18,476 nt of DNA from positions 156,943 to 175,418 of the forward strand of contig NAOQ01000085.1 of assembly GCA_002751075.1 (NCBI GenBank), read 5' to 3'. The position numbers and the translations under genes are program-made. The DNA is from Ichthyophonus hoferi. Its lineage: Eukaryota > Opisthokonta > Ichthyosporea > Ichthyophonida > Ichthyophonidae. Positions 9,601 through 18,476 of this stretch are shown here, one piece after another (position 1 is the first letter of the stretch; the number at the start of each line of letters is the position of its first letter). Below the pieces are notes generated by a model that saw nothing but the letters and a program-made list of their open reading frames with translations, was not told the DNA's origin and did not search any database.

Positions 9601-11830
9601 AGTGGCTAAGCCCCAAACATAGGAAATCGGTGGCTTCTCCAAGAGGCCTGGACTCGTGACTCCCCCCAATTTCGGGGGGGTCTAATTGTGCTCCCTCAAT
9701 CACATGGAGGGAGTGAGAGTGATTTTTGCAAGACAATTCTCCGACATAGAGGATTCTACGATGACCTACAGCCAATGAGATCTGTGAGTGACCGGGGATA
9801 GCTAATTGTAATGACGGTCCATCCTGAGTGCAATATTGATATTAGACCCCAGATGTAATAAGACTTGTAGTAATAGTGGGAAAAACAACGGAGGGAAGAG
9901 GGAGAAAGGGGTATAAAAGGCATATTGGTCGTGCATGAGAAATCAGTGAACTGTAGGAGTGACAAAAACATAAGGAATGAGCCATACAATAGAGTGAATA
10001 TATAATACTATGTAATAGTTACGTATATAGTATATATCTATATATGGCCTCGTACATACGCATCTAATTATGAAGACCAATGGGTTATCAGGGGTAAATA
10101 TTAATCAACCTATTAATCACCCTTATAAAAAAGAATAAACTAAACAATAGCATATGTTTAAATATTTATTAATATATACAGTGAATTTGTTTCCAAATCA
10201 TATCTTCATCCTAAAAATTCAAAATTCAAAATTCAAAAAAAAAATTCAAAAAAAAAATTCAAAAAAAAAAACTTTTCTACTTCATCATTGCAAATATAAA
10301 TATAAAAATATATAAGGATGGGTCAAGTTGTAGAATGAGAAAAAGCACCATAGTCACATATATAAAAGAGAAAAAGGGAATTTATAGGAATATATCTATA
10401 GAGCTATGCGCGTGTGCGTATTTGTGTATGTGTATCAATGGCCTTATATATAATTTTATCTGGAGTATACAGTGCATAAGCCTGCATATGTGATATATGT
10501 AAAAATATTATTATATACATGTATGTATAATATTATATAGATATAGATTATGTGTATAGTCTTTAACATATATATATATATATATATATGCATAGTATTA
10601 TATGAAACAGTGGGAGACATAAGAATGCGAGTATTTATGGGAGGATTTGTGTACGCACATCACACGTTGCTTAGATAACTGTACATATCAACCAAATATC
10701 GTATATATACCCATATTGAGCTTCTATGTATATGTAGGCAACTATTAATTAATGTGAATTAGCCACAAATTACTAATTAACTCACAATTAGTATAAATTG
10801 ACCATTGACTTATACCAATTAACCATAATGAATACTAATTAACTATTGCTTTGTACTATATATATATATATATGGGTATATATATCTATAGGAATGCTTC
10901 AAGGTATATCTATCCAAATAGCACTTCCCCTCCTTTATATGTATGCATGCAGGTATTTATGTGTATATAGATGGAAGCATATAATCAAGTAAACTAATCA
11001 TAATTTAGATCTTTACCCCCATAATTAAGTTCACACGTATCTAAACATCATGATTTCCCTTCACTTAAAACCCTTTACGATAAATATGCTGTGTATATGC
11101 AGACAAATATGTTATATATTCTCCTCTCTATCTCTCTATGGTACATTCCCCCTCTCAATACACTTACAGGGTTCTACAAGTTTTTATAAATAAGTACGTG
11201 TATGCAATTAAAAATTAAAAATTAAAAATAGAAAGACACTATATATATATACTCAAATGATACGCACAAAAACATTAACAGAAATCAAGTATATACATAT
11301 GAGCGAATGAACTTCTCTATACCTACCCACCTCATTTATGCAAGCATATACACAAACCTCTCATATTCCTGCTGAAGGAAGCTAACTACACACATGAACA
11401 CTCAAATACATATAACATAGCTCACCATCCAAATTATAGTTGGCCCGTCTGCTATAAACATATGTTGTGGATTGTGACAAGCAGACCATTCACCAAGTTT
11501 ATACAGTCTTCCCGTTTTCCAGCCAACACGAAATAAAATAATTTTATGCTCTCCCTTCTGATCTTTTTCAACAGCAGCAACATAAGGCGTGGCAACCCCG
11601 GTGCTTAAAGTAATTACCGATGCACCAATGATACAAATAACATTAATACTGTCTTCATCTGTGTTTTTCTTTTTAGATGGCTTAATTGTACCCGCTATTT
11701 CTTGCAGGAGGAACCTATTTGATGTTGATTCTGTGGACTTGATATCAAGATTAAACGTGACAAACACTAAGGTGGTAACATCGGGAAAGAAAATCAGCCG
11801 ACCTAAGTGACTGAAACAAAATGACGGCAT
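6638..11830 (-). CDS. FANCB: Fanconi anaemia group B protein (FANCB)-like, 5 exons, about 876 aa
   Basis: Exons (minus strand): 11830-11426, 9823-8558, 8110-7555, 7289-7173 and 6924-6638; phases 0, 0, 1, 1 agree at every junction and the total is 2631 bases. Human FANCB is 859 residues. Matches recalled from human FANCB: TGVATPYVAAVEK at 77-89 (human TGINLPYIVIEK), ADGPTIIW at 127-134 (human LNGPLILW), VVVDDYLQKGTNQILIL at 331-347 (human VLIDDFIGSGTEQVLLL), and GLRTRF followed by a basic coiled coil at about 429-464 (human GLKVCF, then a similar helix). In vertebrates FANCB pairs with FANCL and FAAP100 in the nuclear core complex that monoubiquitinates FANCD2-FANCI at interstrand crosslinks. 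The N-terminal 400 residues look like the beta-propeller, the end like the helical dimerisation part. Odd points: an eight-Asp run (505-512), a weak acceptor before 8110, and a splice-like TTTTGTTTCAG just after the chosen ATG. Its relative FAAP100 is the main alternative, but the pairwise matches favour FANCB. Confidence 0.87.
8692..8719. repeat. ATC/GAT trinucleotide repeat coding poly-Asp in the FANCB-like gene
   Basis: On the minus strand this reads eight GAT codons (residues about 505-512), in a likely disordered linker after the coiled coil. Pure codon use points to recent slippage. Confidence 0.85.
10211..10271. repeat. Tandem ATTCAAA repeat with growing A-runs
   Basis: Successive units ATTCAAA, ATTCAAA, ATTC plus A10, ATTC plus A9-A10, ATTC plus A11: the unit start is constant while the A-run lengthens across the array. 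Confidence 0.8.
10568..10589. repeat. TA microsatellite
   Basis: Eleven alternating AT dinucleotides inside intron 1 of the FANCB-like gene. Confidence 0.85.
10740..10850. repeat. Degenerate AATTAAC / AATTAGC repeat cluster
   Basis: AATTAA, AATTAG, AATTGAC or AATTAACCAT motifs recur at 10-25 base steps (ATTAATTAATGTGAATTAG, TACTAATTAACTCACAATTAG, CCAATTAACCATAATGAATA, CTAATTAACTATTG). Spacing is irregular and copies are diverged. Confidence 0.5.
10857..10873. repeat. TA microsatellite
   Basis: About eight alternating TA units next to the degenerate AATTAAC cluster. Confidence 0.8.
11206..11229. repeat. ATTAAAA tandem repeat
   Basis: Three to four copies of AATTAAA/ATTAAAA in intron 1 of the FANCB-like gene. 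Confidence 0.75.
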
Positions 11831-12697
11831 ATTATTATTTGTTTCTGTTAAAAAATATATATCTAAATGTAAAAAGAAATATTCATGCCTTCAGACTTTA
11901 TAGGGTTAACTCGGAATATTGGTCTGTCCATAGAGTTGGCGATAAAATATAGTGAACAGCATGTTTCGCCTGTAACTTTTAAATTTATACAGGTGTTTGA
12001 ACAGACACTTAATAGAAGTATAGAAGTAGTTGTGTCTACATGCTCCGGTTGCTGTGTAGTATTGTAATTTGCGTATTTGCTTGGTATGTTCCTTAACTCT
12101 TAACTGGACACTAGTAAACATCCTAATGTCTTGCAAGTTGCCAATCACAAATATTATTGGTTTGAGTCGGTAAGCGCGATACTATTGGAGGGCTAGGCAT
12201 CACGATCGCACCATATTATTTAAAACGCTTTAGATGTGGCTATATTGGGTTTATCGTATTTCTATCAGCGGCTCACAAGTTTTATATTCCATTTCGATCT
12301 TTCGTGGACCTATACATAAAACATGATATAACCTATAGGCAGTTGATCACAATATAGAATAAGGTTATAGTTTAGGAAGAAATATCAATATAACCATTCA
12401 ATATTTCTTTAATATTTAGTCTCTTTTACAATAATATCACGATAGATTGTCTTTAACTGGGAGGGAAAGCATAGCGATTTATACCGCTATTGGTTTGATA
12501 GAAACGTGCTGGTCAGAATCATCTATTGGCATTGAATGAACAATAGAACCTGCATGTTTACTGCTATTCAATTTGTACACATACGTCGGTAGTGTATTGA
12601 AGAAAATGAGTTAGACGTTGTAGTAGTCTATCATAAGGCACATAAATCCAAGACTGTGCATTGATCTAAAACCAGACCATTACTCAAATTCGTAATC

Positions 12698-12712
12698 ATA
12701 TATATATATATG
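12698..12712. repeat. AT microsatellite
   Basis: Short alternating AT run in intergenic DNA. Confidence 0.7.
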
Positions 12713-13222
12713 ATATCTTGTCAATTGGCATTAGGAATACGCTTAGATACTGTGGTATACACAGGGTAAGTGATAATTTTTCTGGAGTAAAAAAGTATAT
12801 GCGTAATCTTAAGTAAATAACTTTTGTGGGCATCACTAAAAATTTGTATTTACAAACAAATGCATGAATATTATAGCGATACATTACATTGGTGACCAAA
12901 GATAATGCAGTATAAATCATATCTACAGCTATTATATACTAAGCTTAATGCGCAAATGGGCTAATCTCTAGATACAATTAATGCAAATTAATATTAAGCC
13001 ACTTGTAAAAAGAAGCAAATTCTCCGTACGCAACGTAAAAGATATCGATACTATTATTTTAAAATTTAAATATATATAAGAAATTAAAGCCAAGTAATAA
13101 ACATAAAAAAGAATAAAAACTATCAAACAAACAGAAAAAAAGTGAAAAGTTCAGAAAACTGTGTACCTCGTATCCAGCATATAGTTCGATAAATCGATAT
13201 ATGTTGTGATTATGCTTTATCT

Positions 13223-13244
13223 ACACATACACATACACATACAC
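13223..13244. repeat. ACACAT hexanucleotide repeat
   Basis: Three and a half copies of ACACAT, just beyond the stop of the CHY zinc-finger gene, probably in or near its 3' UTR. Confidence 0.75.
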
Positions 13245-13399
13245 TAGCACCGGTACAGCTGCTCCTGTGTCAATTGTGTCTGTGTGGGTACTGTACTGAT
13301 AGACTTGAAAGAATGAGTATAAGCCAACCATTTCACATAGATATGCACACTATTCCTTAAACTTCCTTCCTCAAACCACCAGCCCTATTCCTCAGGCAT

Positions 13400-13770
13400 C
13401 TACTTGGCTGTACGTCGTATACTTCTTTTACTGACCGTTTTAGAGGACCCACTATGTTTCTTGCTGTCGTTTTTATTCATGGCCATCTTACTACGACAAC
13501 CGTGTCCTCCTTCCCAGAATGACCTCCCTCCCCCTCCAGCTAGCACTGAGCCACACCGGCAAGGCTTGCCACTGTATGACTGCTCCAATGAGCAGAACCC
13601 ACAGACCATCCGATTGGCCCAGCGCATCTCGTGATCTCCATTGGTACCTACTTCATGGCATATGTCACATGGGTAGACACGACCACAACAGGGGAATCTG
13701 AAGGTGTATAGTGGACATATAAGTGTGTGTGCATAGAGAGATAGATAGCAATTAGAGCTGTCAATACCAT

Positions 13771-13801
<31 letters not shown>

Positions 13802-14292
13802 CTGGAGGCCACATACTGACTACATTAGCTGCTATCTGCTAATGTATTTATACTATTATGTACAAAGTAGTTGGGCGTATCAGACTGGAATAAGCAGCAA
13901 GCTGGAGAGCATGCTAATGAGATGAATGGGAAGGCCAATGCCTATGTAAGGGAACCAGGGCCAATATATATAAGATGCGTATCATGCAAATAAAAGGCCT
14001 TGTATACAGTTTGGACGGTGATTGAGACTGAAATCCATGGTACAGTGCATATGCAAAAGTAAGCCAATGTAAAAGCCAAGAGCTCAATTCCCTTTTTACC
14101 AACCTAAACACATGTCTATGCCAATGCTCAGTACTTACCGTAGCCAGCGATGCGACCTCCTATAGTGTTTACATGAACCCATATTGGGCAAGGGGGTCCC
14201 CAACTTTAGTCCTAAATTCTGTGATTTATTCTTCTTTTGTGCTTGTGTGGGTATAACCATAGCTGCGGGCACGTAGGTAGAGATGTGTGTGG

Positions 14293-14330
<38 letters not shown>

Positions 14331-14331
14331 A

Positions 14332-14378
<47 letters not shown>

Positions 14379-15710
14379 GTAAAATTATATGAGGGTATGG
14401 GTAAATGTAGTTGGTAAAACTGACTTAAAATTATATTTAAAATAGGTATATAAGAGAAAGATCATTATCTACGTGTTCACCTTTGCACATATACTAGGTC
14501 TAAATTCGCTCTTAGATATAAAAGTCTATATAAAAAGTCATGAAATTATTTGAAATTTTAGAATAAAATAAATACAGATACAACATGGATGGCATTATAT
14601 ATAGATGAAATAAACGAATTAATAATAATAAAATATCATTATATAGTATATTATATAACATTATAATATGTAATTACCAGTATTTACTTATTGCTTGAGT
14701 TATAACTATTTTAAAATCTCTTTAATTTTTATGGAGTTATTTTATTTAAAAATTTTAAATTTAAATTTAAGTAAATATAACCGTGCATAATACATATAAA
14801 GAAGAATGAGGAGAAGGCAAGGGGCAAGGGTGAATTTCTACGTTCTCCTCAATCAGTAACAAGATCAATAATGGCAGTAGACCAGCATAGCGATATAGCG
14901 ATATTTACCATTGATCAACAACTATATTTATATTTATAAATGTGCACATACACTCCACCATATGTGCCTAGTAGAACACATAGTACACATATACAGACAT
15001 TTAATAATAGTATAGTAGTATAATAGTATAATAGTATAATAGTACAGTAGTACAATAGTATAATAGTATAATAGTATTGTAGTATAACGCTCACCTGAGT
15101 GGGTCAATGTAGGGCGGACCCTCCTAAATTTCACAGCATCTACCAGCATCATAATTTTCGCATGACATCTAGCACAATTCCATTCCTTTTTCACCCCTCG
15201 ACTAACCACGCCTACGTTCTCACGCGCTTCCCCGCATTCAAAACAGGCAACCCAAAACATAGAGTCCTCAAGTATGATGTCAAAAGGAACACACTCCGTT
15301 AGGCTGAGCCACCCAGGCACGTTATCAGCCTCGTGCATCATATTGCTATGATATTCCACACCCATTCCACCATTACATTTGCTGCATCCTCCTGTCCAAG
15401 TAGCTTGTACTGCAAAAAGAGAAGAGAAAAAAAAAGGATTTGGGAAGGTAAGTAGATACAATATAGTACAGTACAGTACAGTATAGTATAATATAGGACA
15501 ATATAGTACAGTACGGTATAGTATATTATAGTATAAAAACAAAGCAGTTGGTAATGTTGGAAAAATGACTAAGTGCAAAAATGTGATTTGGAGATACATA
15601 TGGAGGAAGGGGTTATGGCTTATATACTTATATATATATATATATATATATATAACATTGATGAAAAAAAATATATGGTGAGATAATTAAAAATACAATA
15701 AAATCTATTT

Positions 15711-15741
<31 letters not shown>

Positions 15742-18476
15742 AAAAACAAGAAGAAATAAAAAGAAAAAAGAAAAGGAGAGTATCTGTAGTAAAGGAGGAA
15801 ATACAGCAGTTACAACAAGTTACAAGCACTATACATCACCTACCAGTGTCCAACCCCACTGCATCTGACCGGACCCTAAGACCAACATCATGCCTTGTTT
15901 TACAGCGTTCACACGCTACCACCATCAGCAGCTTGGCCATCTTTATGACCCCTACCCCACCTATGGTAAGGCCTGGGAAAGATATCTCAGTACCTCCTCG
16001 AGTGGGTCGGTTGCCACCGCCAGGGGCCTGACTGGCTTGCCCAGCCTTGGCACTCTCTGCATCTTCATTCTCTTCTTCCTCCTCCTCCTCTCCCTCGTCG
16101 TCGTCGTCGTCGTCGTCGTTAGTTATATCATGGTTTACATCACTGTCAAGTGAGTGTTAGTGAGATTGGTGAGATTATTGCGACATCCGTTATAAAAGGA
16201 CACAGAACAATGCTGGGTTTTACAAGGGAATATAGTATTAAAAACAGCTAGCATGCGATTAGATATATAAATACAATTGTAGTAGGATAGAGGAGGGGCC
16301 TGTGGGGGTAAGGGGAAAAGAACACAAAAACAATAAAGATAATAGCTATAATGATACAAGACAATACTACAGTCCACCCACACAGTATCATCATTGGCTA
16401 CATCCACCGGTGACGTCAGCGGATCACTAGCAACCAGTATGTTGTCGTGACGTATCATTTGAATTCCCGACTGTTCCATAGCCAACTGATGTTTGTATTC
16501 CCGTCCACTGTTCAATATTAGGGCCTCTGCGTGAGCAGATCAATGCCTACTTGGTCAATAGTCTTGAAGTGTGCTGCTAACTGTATCATAGGAATATGTG
16601 TGTATGTATGTATGTGTTATAGTGGCAATTTCTTTACATGCGACAGTAGTGTAAATATACACTAATATATATTATTATATGCTTCTACTGGTATAACGGG
16701 GATTAAAATTCCCCTGTTTTAAATAATGCCAGAAAATGATGGATTGTCTCCATTTTTAATTTGGCAAAATATGTTTTTATTACTCAAAGAAATGCCAACA
16801 CCCGATCCTAATTAACCAGTCGCAAACTAGTTGCAGATAGCTTAGAGCAGCAGTTGATCTACTGACAATAGGGGATGAAATTAATTAATCATTGCTGTAA
16901 GTCCCTTCCAAAAATCCGCTGACTGTCCAAAAAACAGGCTATATATATTGTTACACTGTTGGTTAATAAGCCACAGCCCAGCTTTGGTCAATCATATAAT
17001 GAACTGTAGTTATATGCGTTTAGATAGTGTGCCATGACATCTCGTCCAAAATATAATTATTGTGTAGGTTTTGACCAATTAAACTGCTATTTGGATTGTA
17101 ATAGACAGACTAAATTAGCAAAGAATAAGAACCAAGTAGCGGGAAAAGGATGAAAACTAGGTGAAAGACTTAAGAGAAATTAATTAGAAACATAATGCAA
17201 GATAGAAAATGTCATACCAAGATTTCGATCCAGCCACTTAACAAAGGGGCGAATCATTAAAGGGCTGCCTTGACACCACGTTGAATGATTGGTAGTTAAG
17301 TATTTCGCAACTATATGCATAAGAAATGGTTATGGATTGGCAAGTATATATAGGTGTGTGTGTATGTTACGCAGAGGTATAAGGGGAAGTAAAGATGTGG
17401 GTATATGTAGTCAGATTTAATAGTCAGATGGTTGGAACCTGTTGAATGAGAGAAGGTGTATTTCGAAAAACTAGTATCAGACAAAAAAACAAAAGAACAA
17501 TGTAACAAGGATGTAAAGGATGGCACACATGCAGTTAAGCATGGCGGATATAACAAACTCCCTTACATGTAGCATTCAATATAGAGACAAATATATATAA
17601 AAACAACCACATATTATCATACGCAAACATATGTATTTACTAGGAAAGGCAAGCATGTTTCCGCATGCAATCAATAATGCACCATGAAAATATCCATGCC
17701 TCAATATTGGCTGTGAGTATATCAGTGTGGTTTGGATTGGAAGTATAAAGGGATGGAGAGTTTTTAAGAAAACGTAGTATAATACTTTTCAAATAGAAAT
17801 AAACATACATATACATATACATATACTACTACAAATAAAACTCAATAATAGCATGTACTATAGCTTATCATAGCCTACCATTATGTATTAGATATAATGG
17901 GAATCATATTAGAAACATTAGACAATACCTGACACAAGATAGATGGATAGTAAAGAATACATATGGGTATATAGCAGCAAGATAATACTTCGCATCTTAT
18001 GTATGGCTGTATGTAGTATGTATGTATGTATTGTAGTAGTCTATAAATATCTCTGCAGGTGTTTGTGCTAATTGCTTTGGTATAGATAACTATGTAAGAG
18101 ATGTTCCAACTGGTAAAATGCAGAGACGATATGGATGACAGAAATGAAAAATACATACTCTGTTGGTTTAAAAAATACCTCATAGCTTCAGGAATGTTAC
18201 TGTTTGTGATTGCAACACTGCATGGGACTCTTGGATACGTAGGTAAAAGGGTCACCTGTGGGTAGAGATGGTTATGTATGTATGTGCAAATAGATTTAGA
18301 CATAAATATTTCCATTTTAAAGTACATTTGTAGAGGTATACAATTGAGTGAATATATAGTAGTAGATAGATACTTGGGCTAGGTGTACATGTGTATATAG
18401 AGAAGAGACGTAAAGTTAATAGGGCAATAAATGTATATTTTCTTTTTCGCTTTTACTACCTTGTTTACATATACTC
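13400..18476 (-). CDS. RWD-like / double zinc-ribbon / CHY zinc-finger protein (5' end outside window)
   Basis: Exons (minus strand): 18255-18159, 17310-17218, 16526-16382, 16142-15844, 15409-15095, 14211-14139 and 13697-13400 (stop TAG); all phases match and give 439 residues in the window. A further exon piece at 18476-18460 (donor AAG|GTAGTA) is possible. Residues 1-64 resemble an RWD fold: TYPRVPCSV, then NSNIPEAM, then [15 protein letters not shown]. An acidic linker with seven Asp and many Glu follows (121-141). Two four-Cys zinc ribbons use C189/C192 with C220/C223 and C267/C270 with C290/C293. The CHY finger (zf-CHY type) starts at C330-K-H-Y, continues FPCC (C344, C345), CDICH (C351, C354, H355), H363, CGFC (C373, C376) and CRCG (C387, C389). 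After it come FWEGGHGCR and a basic tail ending RRTAK. The end resembles uncharacterised CHY proteins of fungi and invertebrates as I recall them. Molecular function is unknown; zinc-stabilised protein binding is inferred. The donor at 16381 (GT|GTGGGT) is weak. Confidence 0.87.
13770..13798. repeat. TA microsatellite
   Basis: About fourteen TA units in the last intron of the CHY zinc-finger gene. Confidence 0.85.
14295..14377. repeat. GTATAT hexanucleotide array
   Basis: About thirteen GTATAT units with one interruption of plain TA repeats near the middle (around 14330). Confidence 0.85.
15006..15087. repeat. AGTATA / AGTACA five-to-ten-base satellite, left copy
   Basis: TAGTA-based units (AGTATAAT, AGTACAGT, AGTACAAT) repeated for about 80 bases, ending about eight bases from the donor of exon 15409-15095. 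Confidence 0.8.
15457..15537. repeat. AGTACA / AGTATA satellite, right copy
   Basis: Units AGTAC, AGTAT and AATATAG repeated for about 80 bases, starting some 47 bases from the acceptor of exon 15409-15095 and of the same type as the array at 15006-15087. Confidence 0.8.
15628..15654. repeat. TA microsatellite
   Basis: About thirteen TA units in the intron between exons 16142-15844 and 15409-15095. Confidence 0.85.
15711..15740. repeat. TAA trinucleotide repeat
   Basis: About ten TAA units with one substitution, in the same intron as the TA run at 15628. Confidence 0.8.
16053..16119. repeat. Coding GAC/GAG repeat: acidic linker of the CHY zinc-finger protein
   Basis: On the minus strand it reads seven GAC codons, then GAG GGA and a run of GAG/GAA codons, giving an Asp- and Glu-rich linker between the RWD-like part and the zinc ribbons. 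Confidence 0.85.
16527..17217 (-). other. Intron of the CHY zinc-finger gene
   Basis: Donor CTTG|GTATGA at 17217 and pyrimidine-rich acceptor TCTGCTCACGCAG ending at 16527 on the minus strand, phase 1. Apart from a short TATG run near 16600-16616 I see nothing in it. Confidence 0.7.
17802..17826. repeat. ATACAT repeat
   Basis: About four ATACAT units in an intron of the CHY zinc-finger gene. Confidence 0.75.
18001..18032. repeat. TATG tetranucleotide repeat
   Basis: Imperfect TATG units in an intron of the CHY zinc-finger gene; the same motif appears near 16600 and 4540. Confidence 0.7.

Larger units (their letters stand above)
9824..11425 (-). other. Intron 1 of the FANCB-like gene (1.6 kb, repeat-rich)
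   Basis: Bounded on the minus strand by donor ATG|GTGAGC at 11425 and acceptor TTGCACTCAG ending at 9824. It is the longest intron in the window and carries most of its simple repeats: ATTC plus A-run units at 10211-10271, TA runs at 10568-10589 and 10857-10873, degenerate AATTAAC units at 10740-10850 and ATTAAAA units at 11206-11229. No exon or RNA gene is supported inside it. Confidence 0.75.
11831..13399. other. Upstream region of the FANCB-like gene and 3' flank of the CHY zinc-finger gene
   Basis: About 1.57 kb between two genes that both run on the minus strand. It must hold the FANCB-like promoter and 5' UTR at its left end and the 3' UTR of the CHY gene at its right end. Open frames such as 12148-11906 (minus) lack an ATG start and any family pattern. 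A TA run lies at 12698-12712 and a CACATA repeat at 13223-13244. No TATA box or poly-A signal stands out from the AT-rich background. Confidence 0.5.
14212..15094 (-). other. Intron of the CHY zinc-finger gene between the zinc-ribbon exon and the C-K-H-Y exon
   Basis: Donor CAG|GTGAGC at 15094 and acceptor AATTTAG ending at 14212 on the minus strand; phase 1. It contains a long TATATG array and the left AGTATA array, and otherwise only AT-rich sequence. Confidence 0.75.
17311..18158 (-). other. Intron of the CHY zinc-finger gene
   Basis: Donor CAGA|GTATGT at 18158 and acceptor GCATATAG ending at 17311 on the minus strand, phase 1, joining the two halves of the RWD-like domain (LNQQ-I-AKYL). 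It holds ATAC repeats at 17802-17826, TATG repeats at 18001-18032 and an exon-like segment at 17641-17710 that I do not accept. Confidence 0.7.

Noticed and set aside
11906-12148. Minus-strand open frame as a possible upstream FANCB exon
   Set aside because: No ATG start, no similarity to the FANCB N-terminus and no donor of the right phase that I could defend.
13404-13701. Plus-strand open frames opposite the CHY finger
   Set aside because: Shadows of the last CHY exon, whose Cys/His pattern is unmistakable on the minus strand.
15846-16153. Plus-strand open frames with valine and leucine runs
   Set aside because: Antisense shadows of the CHY gene's acidic linker exon, which is in phase with both neighbours.
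16540-16585. Open frame on the minus strand reading [18 protein letters not shown]
   Set aside because: It looks protein-like but stops at once and is out of frame with the downstream exon. The strong acceptor CTCACGCAG just after it starts the true exon at 16526 in the phase required by exon 17218.
17641-17710. Exon-like segment on the minus strand with CTCACAG acceptor and CCTA|GTAAAT donor
   Set aside because: It is open, but the flanking exons 18159 and 17310 join directly in phase 1 and complete the RWD-like pattern (LNQQ-I-AKYL). Inserting it breaks the phase at its left junction.
1-18476. Transposons, virus copies, CRISPR arrays, tRNA or rRNA genes
   Set aside because: No terminal repeats, reverse transcriptase or transposase motifs, regular spacers or tRNA box pattern were seen; the tandem repeats are simple-sequence arrays.

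Overview
The window is nuclear DNA from a eukaryote, almost certainly an invertebrate animal. It is AT-rich, full of simple repeats, and its genes are cut by GT-AG introns of about 200 to 1600 bases. I cannot place the species; a sponge, cnidarian, placozoan or similar early-branching animal would fit the gene content. I see no transposon, virus copy, CRISPR array, rRNA or tRNA.

Layout, left to right. (1) Plus strand, 20-1131: the last three exons of a gene I do not recognise, coding a charged helical C-terminus with an acidic tail; the gene starts outside the window. (2) Plus strand, 3098-4569: a complete small membrane-protein gene of the TMEM42 (EamA-like) family, with three or four coding exons; one in-frame exon is uncertain, and the 3' end runs into a TATG-type minisatellite. 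(3) 4570-6637: intergenic, between two convergent genes. (4) Minus strand, 11830 down to 6638: five exons that join in phase into about 876 residues and resemble FANCB, the beta-propeller subunit of the Fanconi anaemia core complex (human FANCB is 859 residues). (5) 11831-13399: intergenic, upstream of the FANCB-like gene. (6) Minus strand, 18476 down to 13400: the 3' part of an RWD-like / double zinc-ribbon / CHY zinc-finger gene, seven well-phased exons plus a doubtful eighth at the window edge; its 5' end lies outside.

All models were built by hand by matching splice-site phases. For the FANCB-like and CHY genes the phases agree at every junction and the joined proteins follow family patterns known to me, so those calls are firm although no search was run. 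The genes do not form an obvious pathway: a genome-maintenance factor, a putative membrane protein, a putative zinc protein and an unknown protein lie side by side, as is usual in animal genomes. The main interest is a readable FANCB-like gene in what looks like a non-vertebrate, the CHY protein architecture, and several gene-model ambiguities (possible cassette exon, competing start, weak splice sites).
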